Positions 22,481-32,840 of a stretch of 64,000 nucleotides of DNA are shown here, piece after piece (position 1 is the first letter of the stretch; every line of letters begins with the position of its first letter). The position numbers and the translations under genes are program-made. This DNA is from Dasypus novemcinctus. Taxonomy: Eukaryota > Chordata > Mammalia > Cingulata > Dasypodidae. The notes beneath the pieces were generated by a model, which saw only the letters and a list, made by a program, of their open reading frames with translations, made no database searches and was not told the origin of the DNA. The stretch is taken from positions 112,270,432 through 112,334,431 of the forward strand of contig NC_080685.1 in the NCBI RefSeq assembly GCF_030445035.2. Direction: 5' to 3'.

Positions 22481-22784
22481 TCTGCTACAGCCTAGGAGAA
22501 AAGAGCATGTAACAGGGTGTCAGTAAGTGCTGTGCATTGGGCTGAAGTTCTTGGTCGTGGAGGGAGAGGCTAGGCAGCATACAAGCAACTTAGAAGAGTT
22601 AGAGAGGAGATACGTAGCCTAAGGAACCTGCAGGCTGGCAGGAAAGTCTGCGCCTCAGGTGAAGCCTTGTGCATAGAAGCAGACACAAGAGCACAAGTGA
22701 GTGCAGGGTGGCAGGGTGCATGACTCCCAAGAGGATGGAGGTCCTGGTGACACCGCAGAGCAGAAGTCTCAGACTACTCCCTAG

Positions 22785-23339
22785 CGTATTTGTCATCCAA
22801 AGGGGTTCTGATGCTAATCTGTTGGCTTTTATAAAGGGTATTTATCTGGGGTAAAACCTTACAGGTACAAGGCTCTAAAGAGTCCAACTCAAGGTTGCTT
22901 TTACACCAAGGTCAGTTGTCTCGTGATGAAGCAAGGTGGTTGATGATCTCTGTGAGGGTTCAGCCTTCCTCTCTTCCAGCTCCAGGCTGACACTGGGTTT
23001 GTTTCTTTCTGGGCTTTTTCAGTGCTGCAAACTCTCAGGCAAATGGCTCCTCTCTCTTCCCGGGGCTGCAGGATCAAAGTTCTCTCCTCTGCTGTGTCTA
23101 TGGAGCTCTCTCTCTTCCTGTGTGTGTTCCTGTGCGAGTCCATTTCTATCAGCCCACCAAGGGGGCAAGGACTCAACCCTGAGTCACGTCCTACTGACAT
23201 GGTTGAATCAAAGCCCTAATGTTAACATAATTTAAGCAAAGACCTCTCAGCTGAATATAATACATTCAAAGGATACCACACCTAGAAGAAACATCTTCTT
23301 TCTTTTTGGGGGTTCATAAAATAATATCAAACTGCCACA
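22785..23339 (-). mobile_element. MaLR-like solo LTR (xenarthran family), copy 3
   Basis: In complement it begins TGTGGCAGTTTGATATTATT at 23339, giving the clearest 5' terminus of the family. It ends with the polyadenylation region ('ataaagggtatttatctggg' in plus orientation). Blocks 'aaactctcaggcaaatggct' and 'caaaggggttctgatgc' match copy 1. The plus-strand frames inside are incidental. Confidence 0.82.
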
Positions 23340-24399
23340 TCTAGGTTGGTTACTGAAATCTCCATTCTTAAGGAAGCCTGGCCACAGACTCGGAAAGAAG
23401 CATTGCCTAGACAGGCTCCAGGGTGAATAAACAAGGCAAAAGCAAAAGAAGTTTATTTTTCTGTTCTCTTTCCAAGATGCAAACGATGAAGGTACAGATT
23501 AATCAGTAATCAATGAAAAGGGGTAATATCTATAAAGGCCGCTCTGGTTTGAGATCTGAATGTAATAGGCAGTAAATTGCAGGAACAAAACCATCACAGA
23601 GTGCCCACCTTCACTTCACAGGCCAGACAGCTCAGGCCTTTGCTTAGAGAATTCATCCCATCAATGTAGTATTTCCAACACGTTCCACCAAAATGTGTAT
23701 GTTTCTTTATTTATAAATTATTTTTACATATGACTATACCAATGCAGCATGTACATTTAAAAATATACACAAAATAGAAATACGACTACTAATAACATTT
23801 CTAATATTTTCACCCTGTCGGATTATCTTATGTCCCACATTGGAAACCAGTGGTTTAAAATGTAGACTTTAGGTTTCATCAGACTTTGGTAAAAATCATG
23901 ACCAGTCTAGCGCATTTCTGTGTGATCTTGTGATCTTTATTTAACCATTCCAGGTTAAATGTTATTGTGATAGTTAGGATAGCTATCAATTGATAGAATC
24001 AATTACATAATGGTCGAAACACTGTAGAAATTTGTTTCTCACTTAGTGGACAATCTTGGGTAGATGTTCAAGTAAGCTGGTATTTATCCACATAGTGACT
24101 TAGGGAACTAGTTCCTTCTACCTTGTGACTCTACTCTCCCCAAGGGCCTTTGTTTCACCTGCCTCTGGTCAGTGGAAGAAGAAAGAAAAGACTGGGGAGA
24201 TACAGGCTTTCTCAGAAGTTCTGCCCAGGAAGTGGCACCTATCACCTCTCTTTCCTTGGAGAAAACCTAGCCCTATGGCCATGTTGAACTGCAAGGGGTG
24301 CTGGGAAATGTAGTCCAGCTCTCTATGCCTGCCTCTAGTCTTACAACCATGGAAGAAGGAGAGAATAGACTTGATGGACAAAATATAGTGACCTCTTCC
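23340..24399. other. Mostly unassigned, with an old repeat at about 24010-24350
   Basis: 'gtttctcacttagtggacaa' through 'aactgcaaggggtgctggga' and 'aatgtagtccagctct' is a pattern I recognise as an ancient mammalian repeat of uncertain class. 23340-24000 is AT-rich with no identified element. No gene is seen. Confidence 0.4.
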
Positions 24400-24530
24400 A
24401 CACTCAATTTACTACTTCGTAAAATTACAGGTAATAATACATTACCTGTGAGATTTATTTGGAGGGTTAAAAGCAGAATATCCATGTAAACACTCAGCAG
24501 AGTTCTGGCACATTAGAAGTATTTAAAAAT
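24400..24530 (+). repeat. MIR 3' half
   Basis: 'ctacttcgtaaaattacagg', 'taataatacattacctgtga', 'atccatgtaaacactcagca' and 'gagttctggcacattagaag' correspond to the MIR 3' half. Confidence 0.6.
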
Positions 24531-24599
24531 GCAGTGCTTTGCAGGAGAGGGAAGGAGCAAGAAGCCTAGGGCGGAGGGTGGTGAAAGGAGCAATTGTGT

Positions 24600-24725
24600 C
24601 TGAACAGGAGGCCTGGCTCCTTGGTGGGGTCCACCGCTAGGTGCGTGACCTTGGGCAAGCCACTCACTCTCCCTCTGGGCTCACTTTTCTCACCCATGAA
24701 GGGACTTATGGGTTTCCATACCTTT
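24600..24725 (+). repeat. MIR core fragment
   Basis: 'gtgcgtgaccttgggcaagc', 'cactcactctccctctgggc' and 'tcacttttctcacccatgaa' are the MIR core in sense order. Confidence 0.7.
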
Positions 24726-25534
24726 GTACCTCCCACTTTGCATTATTACTGCTTATGTTTGGGTCACCAATCGATTCCCCCCCCTCGAACCTAGTGCCAG
24801 GCTGGCTCTATGCAAAGCTGACACCCTTTCTGTTCTCTCTGTGTCCAACCTACCCTTTCCAGACCCGTAGGCTCAAGATGTTAATCAAGGTCATCCATGC
24901 TGCTGAAAAAACGATTTGATTCCTACCTACTTATCCTATCTAAGTATACATGTGCTCATCCCATCTGGGTTCCATTTGACCCCAAGAAATGATTCTCTGA
25001 GGATTGAACTTTGGGTACTTGGGTGATTGCAGGAGCTTCTAGAGTTGGGAGGCCTTCCAAGATCCCCTCAGGTCACCCCGTGGAAACTTTCCCTGCTGAG
25101 ACTACATGAAAGGGTACTTCAGAGGGTAACCGACCTTCTAGTTTATCTAGATATTCTAATTTCTCTTTACAGCCAAAAACTATTTATTGGTAACCTGGAA
25201 GCCGTGGACCCCCTTTCCTGCTCCTCCCACCTCACCCCTCCCAACATGCACACACTCACACACTCCAGCTACGGCCACGGCGGGGACAAAACCAACACTG
25301 ATAGAGCGCCCAGATGGCTCACGTGCACGTGCAGATGGACCTTTCACACGCGCCCAGAATTCACAGGCAAAATAGGAAAGTTTAATCAAGAAGAACAGAG
25401 CAGAGATATTTTATTAGCAGATATACTCTTTCCGAGAGACTAACTTTCTCTAAGGAAATTGTTGTGCCATGAGATGATCTCATTGGCAGGGAGGAAGACT
25501 GTAAAGAGGAATGATAATCACAATATTCTACCAC

Positions 25535-25690
25535 TTCCAGACCACTTTTACATCAGTTAGCTCATCCATTTGAGACTCAGCAGTGAAGAAATGGAAGCTC
25601 AGGAAAGTCGTGGCTTATCTGAGGTCACACAGCTAATAAACACATGGCAGAGACAGGACAGGAACCTAGGTCTTTAGATTCTTTCCTGGG
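25535..25690 (-). repeat. MIR fragment
   Basis: 'gaagaaatggaagctcagga', 'tatctgaggtcacacagcta' and 'ataaacacatggcagagac' followed by 'aggaacctaggtct' match the MIR core and head in complement. Confidence 0.7.
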
Positions 25691-26864
25691 CGGAAAGCAA
25701 CTATAATTTGTAAAGCTTTTCAAATCAAACATTTTCCTTTCCAGACCTGAAAAATGATGTAGAAAATATCTGAGGCAGAACTTTCCTCCAAAATTCTCAT
25801 CCTAGATACAGTACTTTAAAGAGTCACTTGTCAGGCTAACAGTGTTTTCTGCAAATTATAAATGTTTCCACCTGCTTCCTAACTGCACCTGTGAAATCTA
25901 TAAGATGCCATCGCACGATTCAGTTAATGACCAAAATAATGCCTACTCCCTTCCCAGATGCCCCTTCTCCCCATTTCCCCCTCCCCTCCCCTCTTTTTCT
26001 TTTCTTTTATGTAGAAAGCAGGAAATATGGTTATTGGGCAAAGCCATGAAATGTGAATGCAATGTTTGTTACTACATCTTTCATTAAACTCCAAAGTTAA
26101 AATGATTCATGCAGATGGCAAGGTCATCGGTGCTTTGACAGTTTATTTTAAAGAGTCATTTTCTACCTTTCAGATATGGGGCTAAATGTCGACTCTAATA
26201 AAGTAGAAAATTCTTACAGTGGAACACGATGTGTGCGTGTGGTTCTAACTGCAAACTCCGGGGGCCCACAGCATTGCCTTCCTTAGAGATCATTTTTATT
26301 TTGTTTCCTGCATAATGAATAGGCTCCATTCCAATCTCAAAGGCATATGGAGATATAAAGGGAAAAAAAAAAAAAGGTGAGGGCAAGAAGCAATTAACAC
26401 GATGCATCTCTCTCAGCAAAATGAGTAATTAAATTTCAGATTTGTCGTCTAACAAAAATCATAACATGGCAAATGCTGTAGGAAGTACGACTGTGGCATA
26501 TTAAAGATGGATTAAATGAATCACTGCATTTTTCCATTGCTATTGTGCAAGGCTGGTTGTGAGAGAAGAGGACAGGCTTGTGGAGGCAAAGTGTCCCAAA
26601 GAGGCTAAGGCATTCTACTGTTTGGGATCTCGCCTTGGCGCTAAGTTCCATTTGGCCTGAGACAAATTTTATTTCATTTTATTATATGGTTTTGTCTCTC
26701 TCTTTCTCTCTCTCGCTCCCCATAGCCCTTCTCAGCCCTATGTGATCAAGACTACATTGGCTAAATTCAGGCCTGGTTAAAAAGAAAAAATTTGGTGCCA
26801 GAAAAATGAATAGTTTAGGGAATAAAGAACTTAGTACTCATTTTCATATGACAGGCTAACTGGA
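25691..26864. other. Unassigned AT-rich sequence with low-complexity patches
   Basis: Pyrimidine-rich runs occur at about 25970-26010 and 26693-26722, and an A run at about 26360-26376. I see no gene or interspersed repeat that can be named. Confidence 0.45.
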
Positions 26865-26932
26865 TTTGTAATAGCCCCGAACTGGTAACTACCCAAATGC
26901 TCATCGACAGTGTTAAAATAATACAGAGGAGG
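26865..26932 (+). repeat. L1M fragment interrupted by SINE
   Basis: 'aactggtaactacccaaatg' and 'ctcatcgacagtgttaaaat' match the conserved 'aacaacccaaatgtccatca' area of old L1 3' regions. The SINE at 26933 is inserted directly after it. Confidence 0.5.
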
Positions 26933-27123
26933 GGGAATGGATGTGGCTCAAGCAGTTGAGCACCTGCCTTACACATGGGAGACCCCAGGATTTGGTTGCT
27001 GGTGTCTCCTGAAAAAGCAAAAGCAAACAACAAGCAAAACAAATGAAAAAACCAACTCTGGAGAGCCGATGTGGCTTAGCCAGGTTCAATCTCCGGCCCT
27101 CATACCTCAAAAAAAAAAAAAAG
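26933..27123 (+). repeat. Short dimeric DAS-related SINE with target-site duplication
   Basis: It has an A box-like 'gtggctcaagcagttgagca' head, 'agaccccaggatttggttgc', a linker, a second head 'gatgtggcttagccaggttc' and an A tail. The flanks ataatacagaggagg (26918-26932) and ataatatagaggagg (27124-27138) form a 15-bp duplication with one mismatch. Confidence 0.85.
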
Positions 27124-27138
27124 ATAATATAGAGGAGG

Positions 27139-27288
27139 CCATTGGACTGGGCCTGTCCAATTGGACTGTAGCCTTGGCCAATCCCTTGCCCACAAACTCA
27201 AGTTGCAAGACTGGTACTTGGGAGAGGCTGCCTTTCCCACAAAGGCTGTAGCAGGAGGTGGAGCCTTACTGCCAGCCGGTCAGAAATA
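27139..27288. other. Unassigned segment between two SINEs
   Basis: Together with 27769-28010, across the SINE, it may be one older LTR-like unit: there is an AATAAA at 27285-27290 and GC-rich 'tgtagcaggaggtggagcc'. No family is assigned. Confidence 0.3.
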
Positions 27289-27298
27289 AACACCTTCT

Positions 27299-27758
27299 GG
27301 GAAGCAGATTTGGCTCAATGGATAGAGTGTCTGCCTGCCACATGGGAGGTCTGCGGTTCAAACCCCGGGCCTCCTTGACCCGTGTGGAGCTGACCCATGA
27401 GCAGTGCTGATGCGCACAGGGGGTGCTGTGCCACGCAGGGGTGTCCCCCACGTAGGGGAGCCCCACGCACAGGGAGTGCATCCCGTAAGGAGAGCCGCCC
27501 AGCGCGAAAGAAAGTGCAGCCTGCCCAGGAATGGCTCTGCACACACAGAGAGCTGACACAACAAGATAATGCAACAAAAAGAGACACAGATTCCCGGTAC
27601 GGCTGACAAGAATAGAAACGGATAAAGAAGAGCACACAGCGAATTGACACAGAGAGCAGACAACTGGGCGGGGGGGGGGGGGGGGGGGGGGAGGGGCGGG
27701 GCGGGGAAGGGAGAGAAGTAAAAACAAAAATAAATAAAATCTTAAAAAAAAAAAAAGG
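27299..27758 (+). repeat. DAS-type SINE, full length, best preserved
   Basis: The head reads 'gaagcagatttggctcaatg' with an RNA polymerase III A box (TGGCTCAATGG, about 27310-27320) and B box (GGTTCAAACCC, about 27355-27365). The unique GC-rich body follows, then a pure G tract at about 27668-27690 and an A-rich tail. The 10-bp string aacaccttct flanks it at 27289-27298 and 27759-27768. The clean duplication suggests a relatively young insertion. Frames of 100-204 residues on both strands are SINE-derived. Confidence 0.97.
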
Positions 27759-27768
27759 AACACCTTCT

Positions 27769-28074
27769 TAGGCAGAGGCTTTCCACCAGAAACGGCCCAA
27801 ATATGGCAATGCAGCTTAGCGGTCCAGAGTACTTCCACACTGGCTGCTGCCCTTGGCCCTCTGTAAGCTGCCCTTCCCACTCCCTCGGTGGAGCTCTACC
27901 CAATTCGTGAATTGTTTCTTGCCCAAACCAACTTTGATAAAAAATTTACAATGCTTCGGTTTATCTTTTACAACAGAATAGATGAATCGTAGTATGCTCG
28001 TTCACCTGCATTCCTTTCCTACGTCTGAGGAGCAGGTACTGCCAACTCGTTAGCTAAAAACCACAGATACGTTC
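27769..28074. other. Unassigned segment after SINE
   Basis: No gene is identified. It is possibly the right-hand remainder of the older unit interrupted by the SINE. Confidence 0.35.
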
Positions 28075-28380
28075 TGTCCAGCACGTTGGAAGCTGCAAGT
28101 CTGAAGGCAAGGTGCGGGCAGGGCAGTGCTCTCCCTGAGGGGCTCGGGGGAGGCCCCCACCTCTCCCGGGTTCGGGACGTCCCAGGCTCCTTTGGCTTGT
28201 GGTGGCATAACCCAATCCCACCTCTGTCTTCACAAAGCCCTCTTCTCTCTGTGTCTGCGGTCACATTCTCCTCTAATTACAAGGACAGCAGTCATGATGA
28301 GTTAGGGCCAGCTCAGTACACCAGTTTTTAACTTGGTCTGTAAGACACTGTTTCCCAACAAGGTCAGGACTTCAACGTTT
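28075..28380 (-). mobile_element. MLT1-like MaLR LTR fragment
   Basis: 'cacgttggaagctgcaagtc' and 'tgaaggcaaggtgcgggcag' at the left, then 'tacaaggacagcagtcatga', 'tgagttagggccagctcagt' and 'gtttcccaacaaggtcagga' at the right, follow the order of an MLT1-type LTR in complement. Confidence 0.7.
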
Positions 28381-28429
28381 CTTTCTGGGAGACACGATTC
28401 AACTCATAACCTCACCCAAAGGAACTCCA

Positions 28430-28962
28430 CACACCAATGAGAAGGAACGGTCTACAACTTCTTGGTACAATGTGGATGAATGTGACATACGTAATGTTAA
28501 ACCAAGCCAAAAGAGAATAAACCATATGAGTCTATTTATAGACTTAGAATTTTTTTTAAAAAGGCAAAACTAATCTATCTTATTAGAAGCAAGGATTATG
28601 CTTATCTTCATAGGCTAAGAGTAACTGAAAGGGACCACACGGAGGACTTCCAGGTTGTGAGTGATATTTTATTTCTAGATTTGGCTACTGGTTACACGAG
28701 AGTGTTCTGTCCAGTTGGTAAAAATTCATCAAGCTATTCACTCAGTGTCCTTTTCCCTACCTATGCGTTGATAAAAATCCAAATCTTAACTGGATAGATG
28801 TTTAACAATAATTTTCACAAAGAGACTTAGAAAAGTATAAATCTGTCTACATGGGGGCCTCAGACGGGTCTGTCTCGGTGCAAACGTAGTCCAACAAAGA
28901 AATAAGGCTCTTGAATTATACAGTTTAAATTGCATGGTATGTGAGCTATGTCTCAATAAAGC
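28430..28962 (+). repeat. L1M 3' end
   Basis: 'gtacaatgtggatgaatgtg' leads into 'ctactggttacacgagagtg' with 'aaaattcatcaagctattca'. The second part has 'gaattatacagtttaaattg' and 'atggtatgtgagctatgtct' with a terminal 'caataaagcaaaa'. Two partly redundant 3' ends may be present. Confidence 0.7.
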
Positions 28963-29005
28963 AAAAGGAAGGAAGGAAAGAAGGAAGGGAGGGAGGAAGG
29001 CAGAG
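28963..29005. repeat. GGAA/GAAG simple repeat
   Basis: An imperfect (ggaa)n microsatellite grown from the L1 tail, with units drifting to gaag and ggga. Confidence 0.9.
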
Positions 29006-30204
29006 AGGTTAGCAACCAAAAGTAGTTAAAATGCAGTTCTGGTGTTTCCTTTCCTCCCGTCTTCTTTTCTCTCTAACACTGCTTTGCTCTGGAGTCTTCA
29101 TTTCAACCAAGCTCAATCTCCACTTTCCTCCCTGGCTCATTCTTGAATTCCAAGTCATGGGTCCCTCACGGTTGTTTCCTGACTCTCTCTTGTTTTTTTA
29201 GACCTATCTTTTTCAGTCTGTTCTCCTTCTCTTATTTGGTATCACAAAATTCAAGGAACTCATTTGAAGTATTTTCACAAAAGAATGTCAACAATGACAA
29301 CAAACTATCTTTGTATTTTCAAGGCTATAAAATACCCTGGAAAAACCACTCTTAACTTCCTATAACTTTGACAAAATTAAACCATAGGTTTGAGGTTAAG
29401 AAAATAGTACTTAATTAGCTCTCTGTTTTCAGAAAATGCTAGTCCCAAGTTAATAACTTCTTAACATGAGAAGACATATGTCAAGAGACACTCAGTCCTC
29501 TTGGGCTATTGATGGAAGTTTAGGATTCCACTTGGTTGTGATGAATAAATATGGTTGCTGTGAGTGAATTCCCCAATTGACTCCTTGACTCTGGAGTTGA
29601 CAGTCCTACCTTGATACACATACCTTAAATATACCTGAAAGGCTACATTTGGAATCCTTAGGCATGAGAATGAAGACAGGCAGAGATGGTCAGCTCCCAG
29701 GCACCAGCGCCTGGCCCACTACCTACCACTCTCTTTCTATTCCCATACCTCGAAATATCTTGCCTAGGCACTTGCATGTGGACACCCCAGCCACGTCCAG
29801 GTTCTGTCCATGATCCGTGCAGACAGCCACCCGTTGGTCAACCCTCAGGCCTAGGGCTATGAAACCTGTGACATGGCCAGCCTTGGGAGGACTAAGAGTG
29901 GTAAGAAGCCTGCTCAGGCCTGGAAAATGGGCTTGGGGGTGAATTTCAGGCTCTTGGAAACGGGAGCATGTCTAGAAGGGGAGGCACCTCCTGCCTGCAT
30001 AGACTCCTTTTGCTGTGGAGAGGGGCACAGGTGCAGGAGGGCCAGTGCGGACCTCTCTGAGCACGAGACGGGCCTCCCTGCCTGGGTCGATGGGTGGTGC
30101 TGGTGACACCCAACTTGGTGGCCTGGAAGAGCAATACTAATGGAACAGCAGATAACCTTTAGTACGGGCATGCAGTTGGCCTGGCCCTGCTTGTGCACTC
30201 TCAC
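29006..30204. other. Unassigned intergenic sequence
   Basis: No gene or clear repeat is identified. Overlapping short frames at 29873-30204 on both strands reflect local GC content. Confidence 0.4.
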
Positions 30205-30395
30205 ACGTAAGAGCTCCCTAATCCTCCTTACGTACTATGAGGTGGAAGTGATTATGCCCTCCACCTCAAAGGAGAGGAAACTGAGACACAGAGACATGAA
30301 ATATTTAAGTCCAGGGTACAAAGTGAGTAAATGATAGAGCTGGGATTTTAGAGACTGCCTCTACAATCCATATCCTTAGCACTACTCTATGCTTC
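30205..30395 (-). repeat. MIR SINE
   Basis: 'tactatgaggtggaagtgat', 'gaggaaactgagacacagag', 'agtgagtaaatgatagagct' and 'gggattttagagactgcctc' follow MIR in complement. Confidence 0.8.
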
Positions 30396-30735
30396 TTCTT
30401 CATTAACAAATAAAATTAAAGTATAGCAAACCATATAATGAACCCTAGGAGGAGATCATTCTGAAGGGTTAAATGAAAATGTTTGGAAATAAAGGTTTTT
30501 TAAAGGTCTTATCTTATTAAGGGAGCCAACAATGGAAGCTTCAGTTGTTCTGCTGTGTGAAAAATAGTTTGCATCTTATTTGTTATAAAGTAGAAGGGAA
30601 AAATGAATTTGCTTCTGTCCATTGGGTGAAGGAAAATAACTAGCATAGTAAACTCCGGCAAATTCACAAGGGGAAGACAGGGATGAATCATAATATGATG
30701 AAGCCATATGATAAAGGAAAAACAGGAAAAAAGGA
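30396..30735. other. Unassigned AT-rich sequence
   Basis: No gene or nameable repeat is seen. Confidence 0.4.
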
Positions 30736-31286
30736 TGGTGGCAGTTTGAGATCATTTATGAATCCCCAAAAGAGAAAGATGATGCTTGTAGACGAATGTA
30801 TTCCTCTGGGTTATTGTATTAAATTCAGAGGATTCAGGTTTACTTGCTAAAATCGACTTAGGGCTTTTCATCGGGCCACGTCATAAGGTGTGGCTCAGGC
30901 TGAGTCCCCGCCCCCTTGGTGGCCTGATATAAAAGGACACTCACTCGAGACACACAGGAAGAGCGCTCTGGGGGCCCTGGGGAGAGATGAGCCATTCTCG
31001 CATTAGTTTGCAGCTCATATGGGAAGCCCTGAGAGACAAGCCCTAGGCCTGCGAGAAGCTGGGCTCACGGAGCCTCAAGAGAAAGAAGAAGCCGCAGAAG
31101 GAGAGAGCAGGCAGAGCCCTCCTGCCATCTTGCTTCAGCACGTGGCAACTGACTGGGGAGAAAGCAACCTTGAGTCGGACTCTTTAGAGTCTTGTAACTG
31201 TAAGCTTTTACCCCAAATAAATACCCTTACAAAAGTCACCGGATTTCTGGTACTTCGCATCAGAACCTCTTTGACAGACTAATACA
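30736..31286 (+). mobile_element. MaLR-like solo LTR (xenarthran family), copy 4, complete
   Basis: It runs from 'tggtggcagtttgagatc' to 'tttgacagactaataca', giving TG...CA ends. It has a TATA-like 'gatataaaagga' near 30926 and AATAAATACCC near 31217. The pentamer aagga abuts both ends (30731-30735 and 31286-31290, sharing one base with the terminus), compatible with a 5-bp integration duplication. No internal genes are present, so it is a solo LTR. Confidence 0.85.
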
Positions 31287-32569
31287 AGGACATGACAAAA
31301 TTGGAAATTGTGACTGTAAGGTAAGATGAAATTAAATGAGTTTGTTTTTGGGATTGGATAGGATAAAATAAAAAAGTGCTTGGACAGGATTTTTTAAATG
31401 TGATGCTTCCATGGTTTGTTGAGCTCCTTTTTGTCTATTTTATTTTTTGAAGGTGAAATAAAGTTTATGAAAAAATAGATGAAATAAGTTAAATACATTC
31501 TTTGCTGGAGAAGAACAACGCCTCTCCATGCCACAGGTCTGACCTGTGTCTGCACCTCCCACAGCAGAGCTGCTGTCTGTGCAGAACAAACCTGATCACG
31601 CCCGCCCTCCCAGGCACCTCACCCCGCGCCCTGCACCGTCCACAGGGGAAGCCTGGACCTGGCTCACACAAGTCTACCTTACCCCTCAGCCTTAATCTTT
31701 GCCACTATCCTTCTCCATCTGGGAGCCTCCTGATTTTTCTGCCCAGGGCCTCCTTTCTTCTGGAATTGTGGCCCCACATATCCGCATGGCCTCCACGAGG
31801 CCCGTGGTGCAATGTGACCTCTGGCCGCAGTTGATGGGGACTCCGATGAGCACTCGATCCCATCAGGACCAAGTACAGCCCCATCCCTGGATCAGACCTC
31901 CTTAGCTATAGTCAACTGGTCCATAAGTGAGCCCCTGGCCAAAAGGAGGCCATCACCATCCTTCTCCGGGACCCTTTGGAACTGGGATTGCAAAGGAGAA
32001 CAAAGTCTCTTTCAAGATTGAAGCGATGCTATTTAAAGCTTCAGGACTCTTGGCGGCCATGTTTCCTGACATGTGGAGCAGAAACAGAAAGACCATTAGA
32101 GGGTGAGAAGGTGGGGAGGAGAGAGGGAAGAGGAGAGAGAGAAAAAGAGACAGACTCAGAAAGGTGTCAGCAGGAGGCAGGGCTGAGAGCAGGATGGCCC
32201 TGACAGTGCTGGAGTTCTTGTTTACATTGATTCTTGAGGCCGGCAACTACTTTACAATTCACAAAATTGCCAGTATCCTCCCATTAATTATTATTTCTTT
32301 TCACCAACAGTCTATTACATCTAAAATAATTGAAAAGTTGCTTTTGGTTCCTCATATATGCGGTCCAGTGGTGTGCTAGCAAACTGGTTCTCCGAACCCC
32401 CCCAAAAGTTTGCCAATTTCTGTGGTGTAAATATTCCCACCACAGCCAGTTTCAAGCTACTGAAGGTTTAACAAGCAGAAATTCTTGAATATGTATGGAT
32501 CGGCTCTCGCAGGGCACTGGCTCCAGCTCATCACGTCACTACAGCAGTACTCGCACGGCCATGTCTCGT
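31287..32569. other. Unassigned sequence
   Basis: No gene is supported. The 110-residue frame at 31502-31834 and its minus shadow lack domains. The purine-rich tract at about 32085-32165 explains the frame at 31976-32203. Confidence 0.4.
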
Positions 32570-32840
32570 CAGTGATGTTCTCTCTTCTTGTACCGTCCTT
32601 CCCATCAGCTCTCTCCCTGCGCCTGCTTGCTTTTTCATGTCCTGTAGCTTCCCTTCCAAGAAGCCTTCCCTAACCCCTTCCATGCTCCCTCAGCCCTCTT
32701 TGTTTGCCACTATTATTGCAATCACTCCATTTAGCTGAAGTTTATGTGAAAACTGTCCCCCTCCAGTCTGAGAAGGTCACATCTTAACTGTCTCCTTAGC
32801 CCTGCCAGCCCATGTGCTCACTGGCAGGACCTGGCTGAGA
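32570..32840 (+). repeat. L2-like LINE fragment
   Basis: 'aagaagccttccctaacccc' and 'atgctccctcagccctcttt' resemble the L2 3' half, followed by a diverged tail. Confidence 0.5.

Noticed and set aside
27299-27375. Possible tRNA gene (A and B boxes present)
   Set aside because: The head continues into the SINE body and lacks a foldable complete tRNA with acceptor closure. It is the tRNA-derived promoter of the DAS SINE.
27266-27880. 204-residue minus-strand frame with a proline-rich run
   Set aside because: It lies in the DAS SINE at 27299-27758. The proline run is the complement of its G tract.
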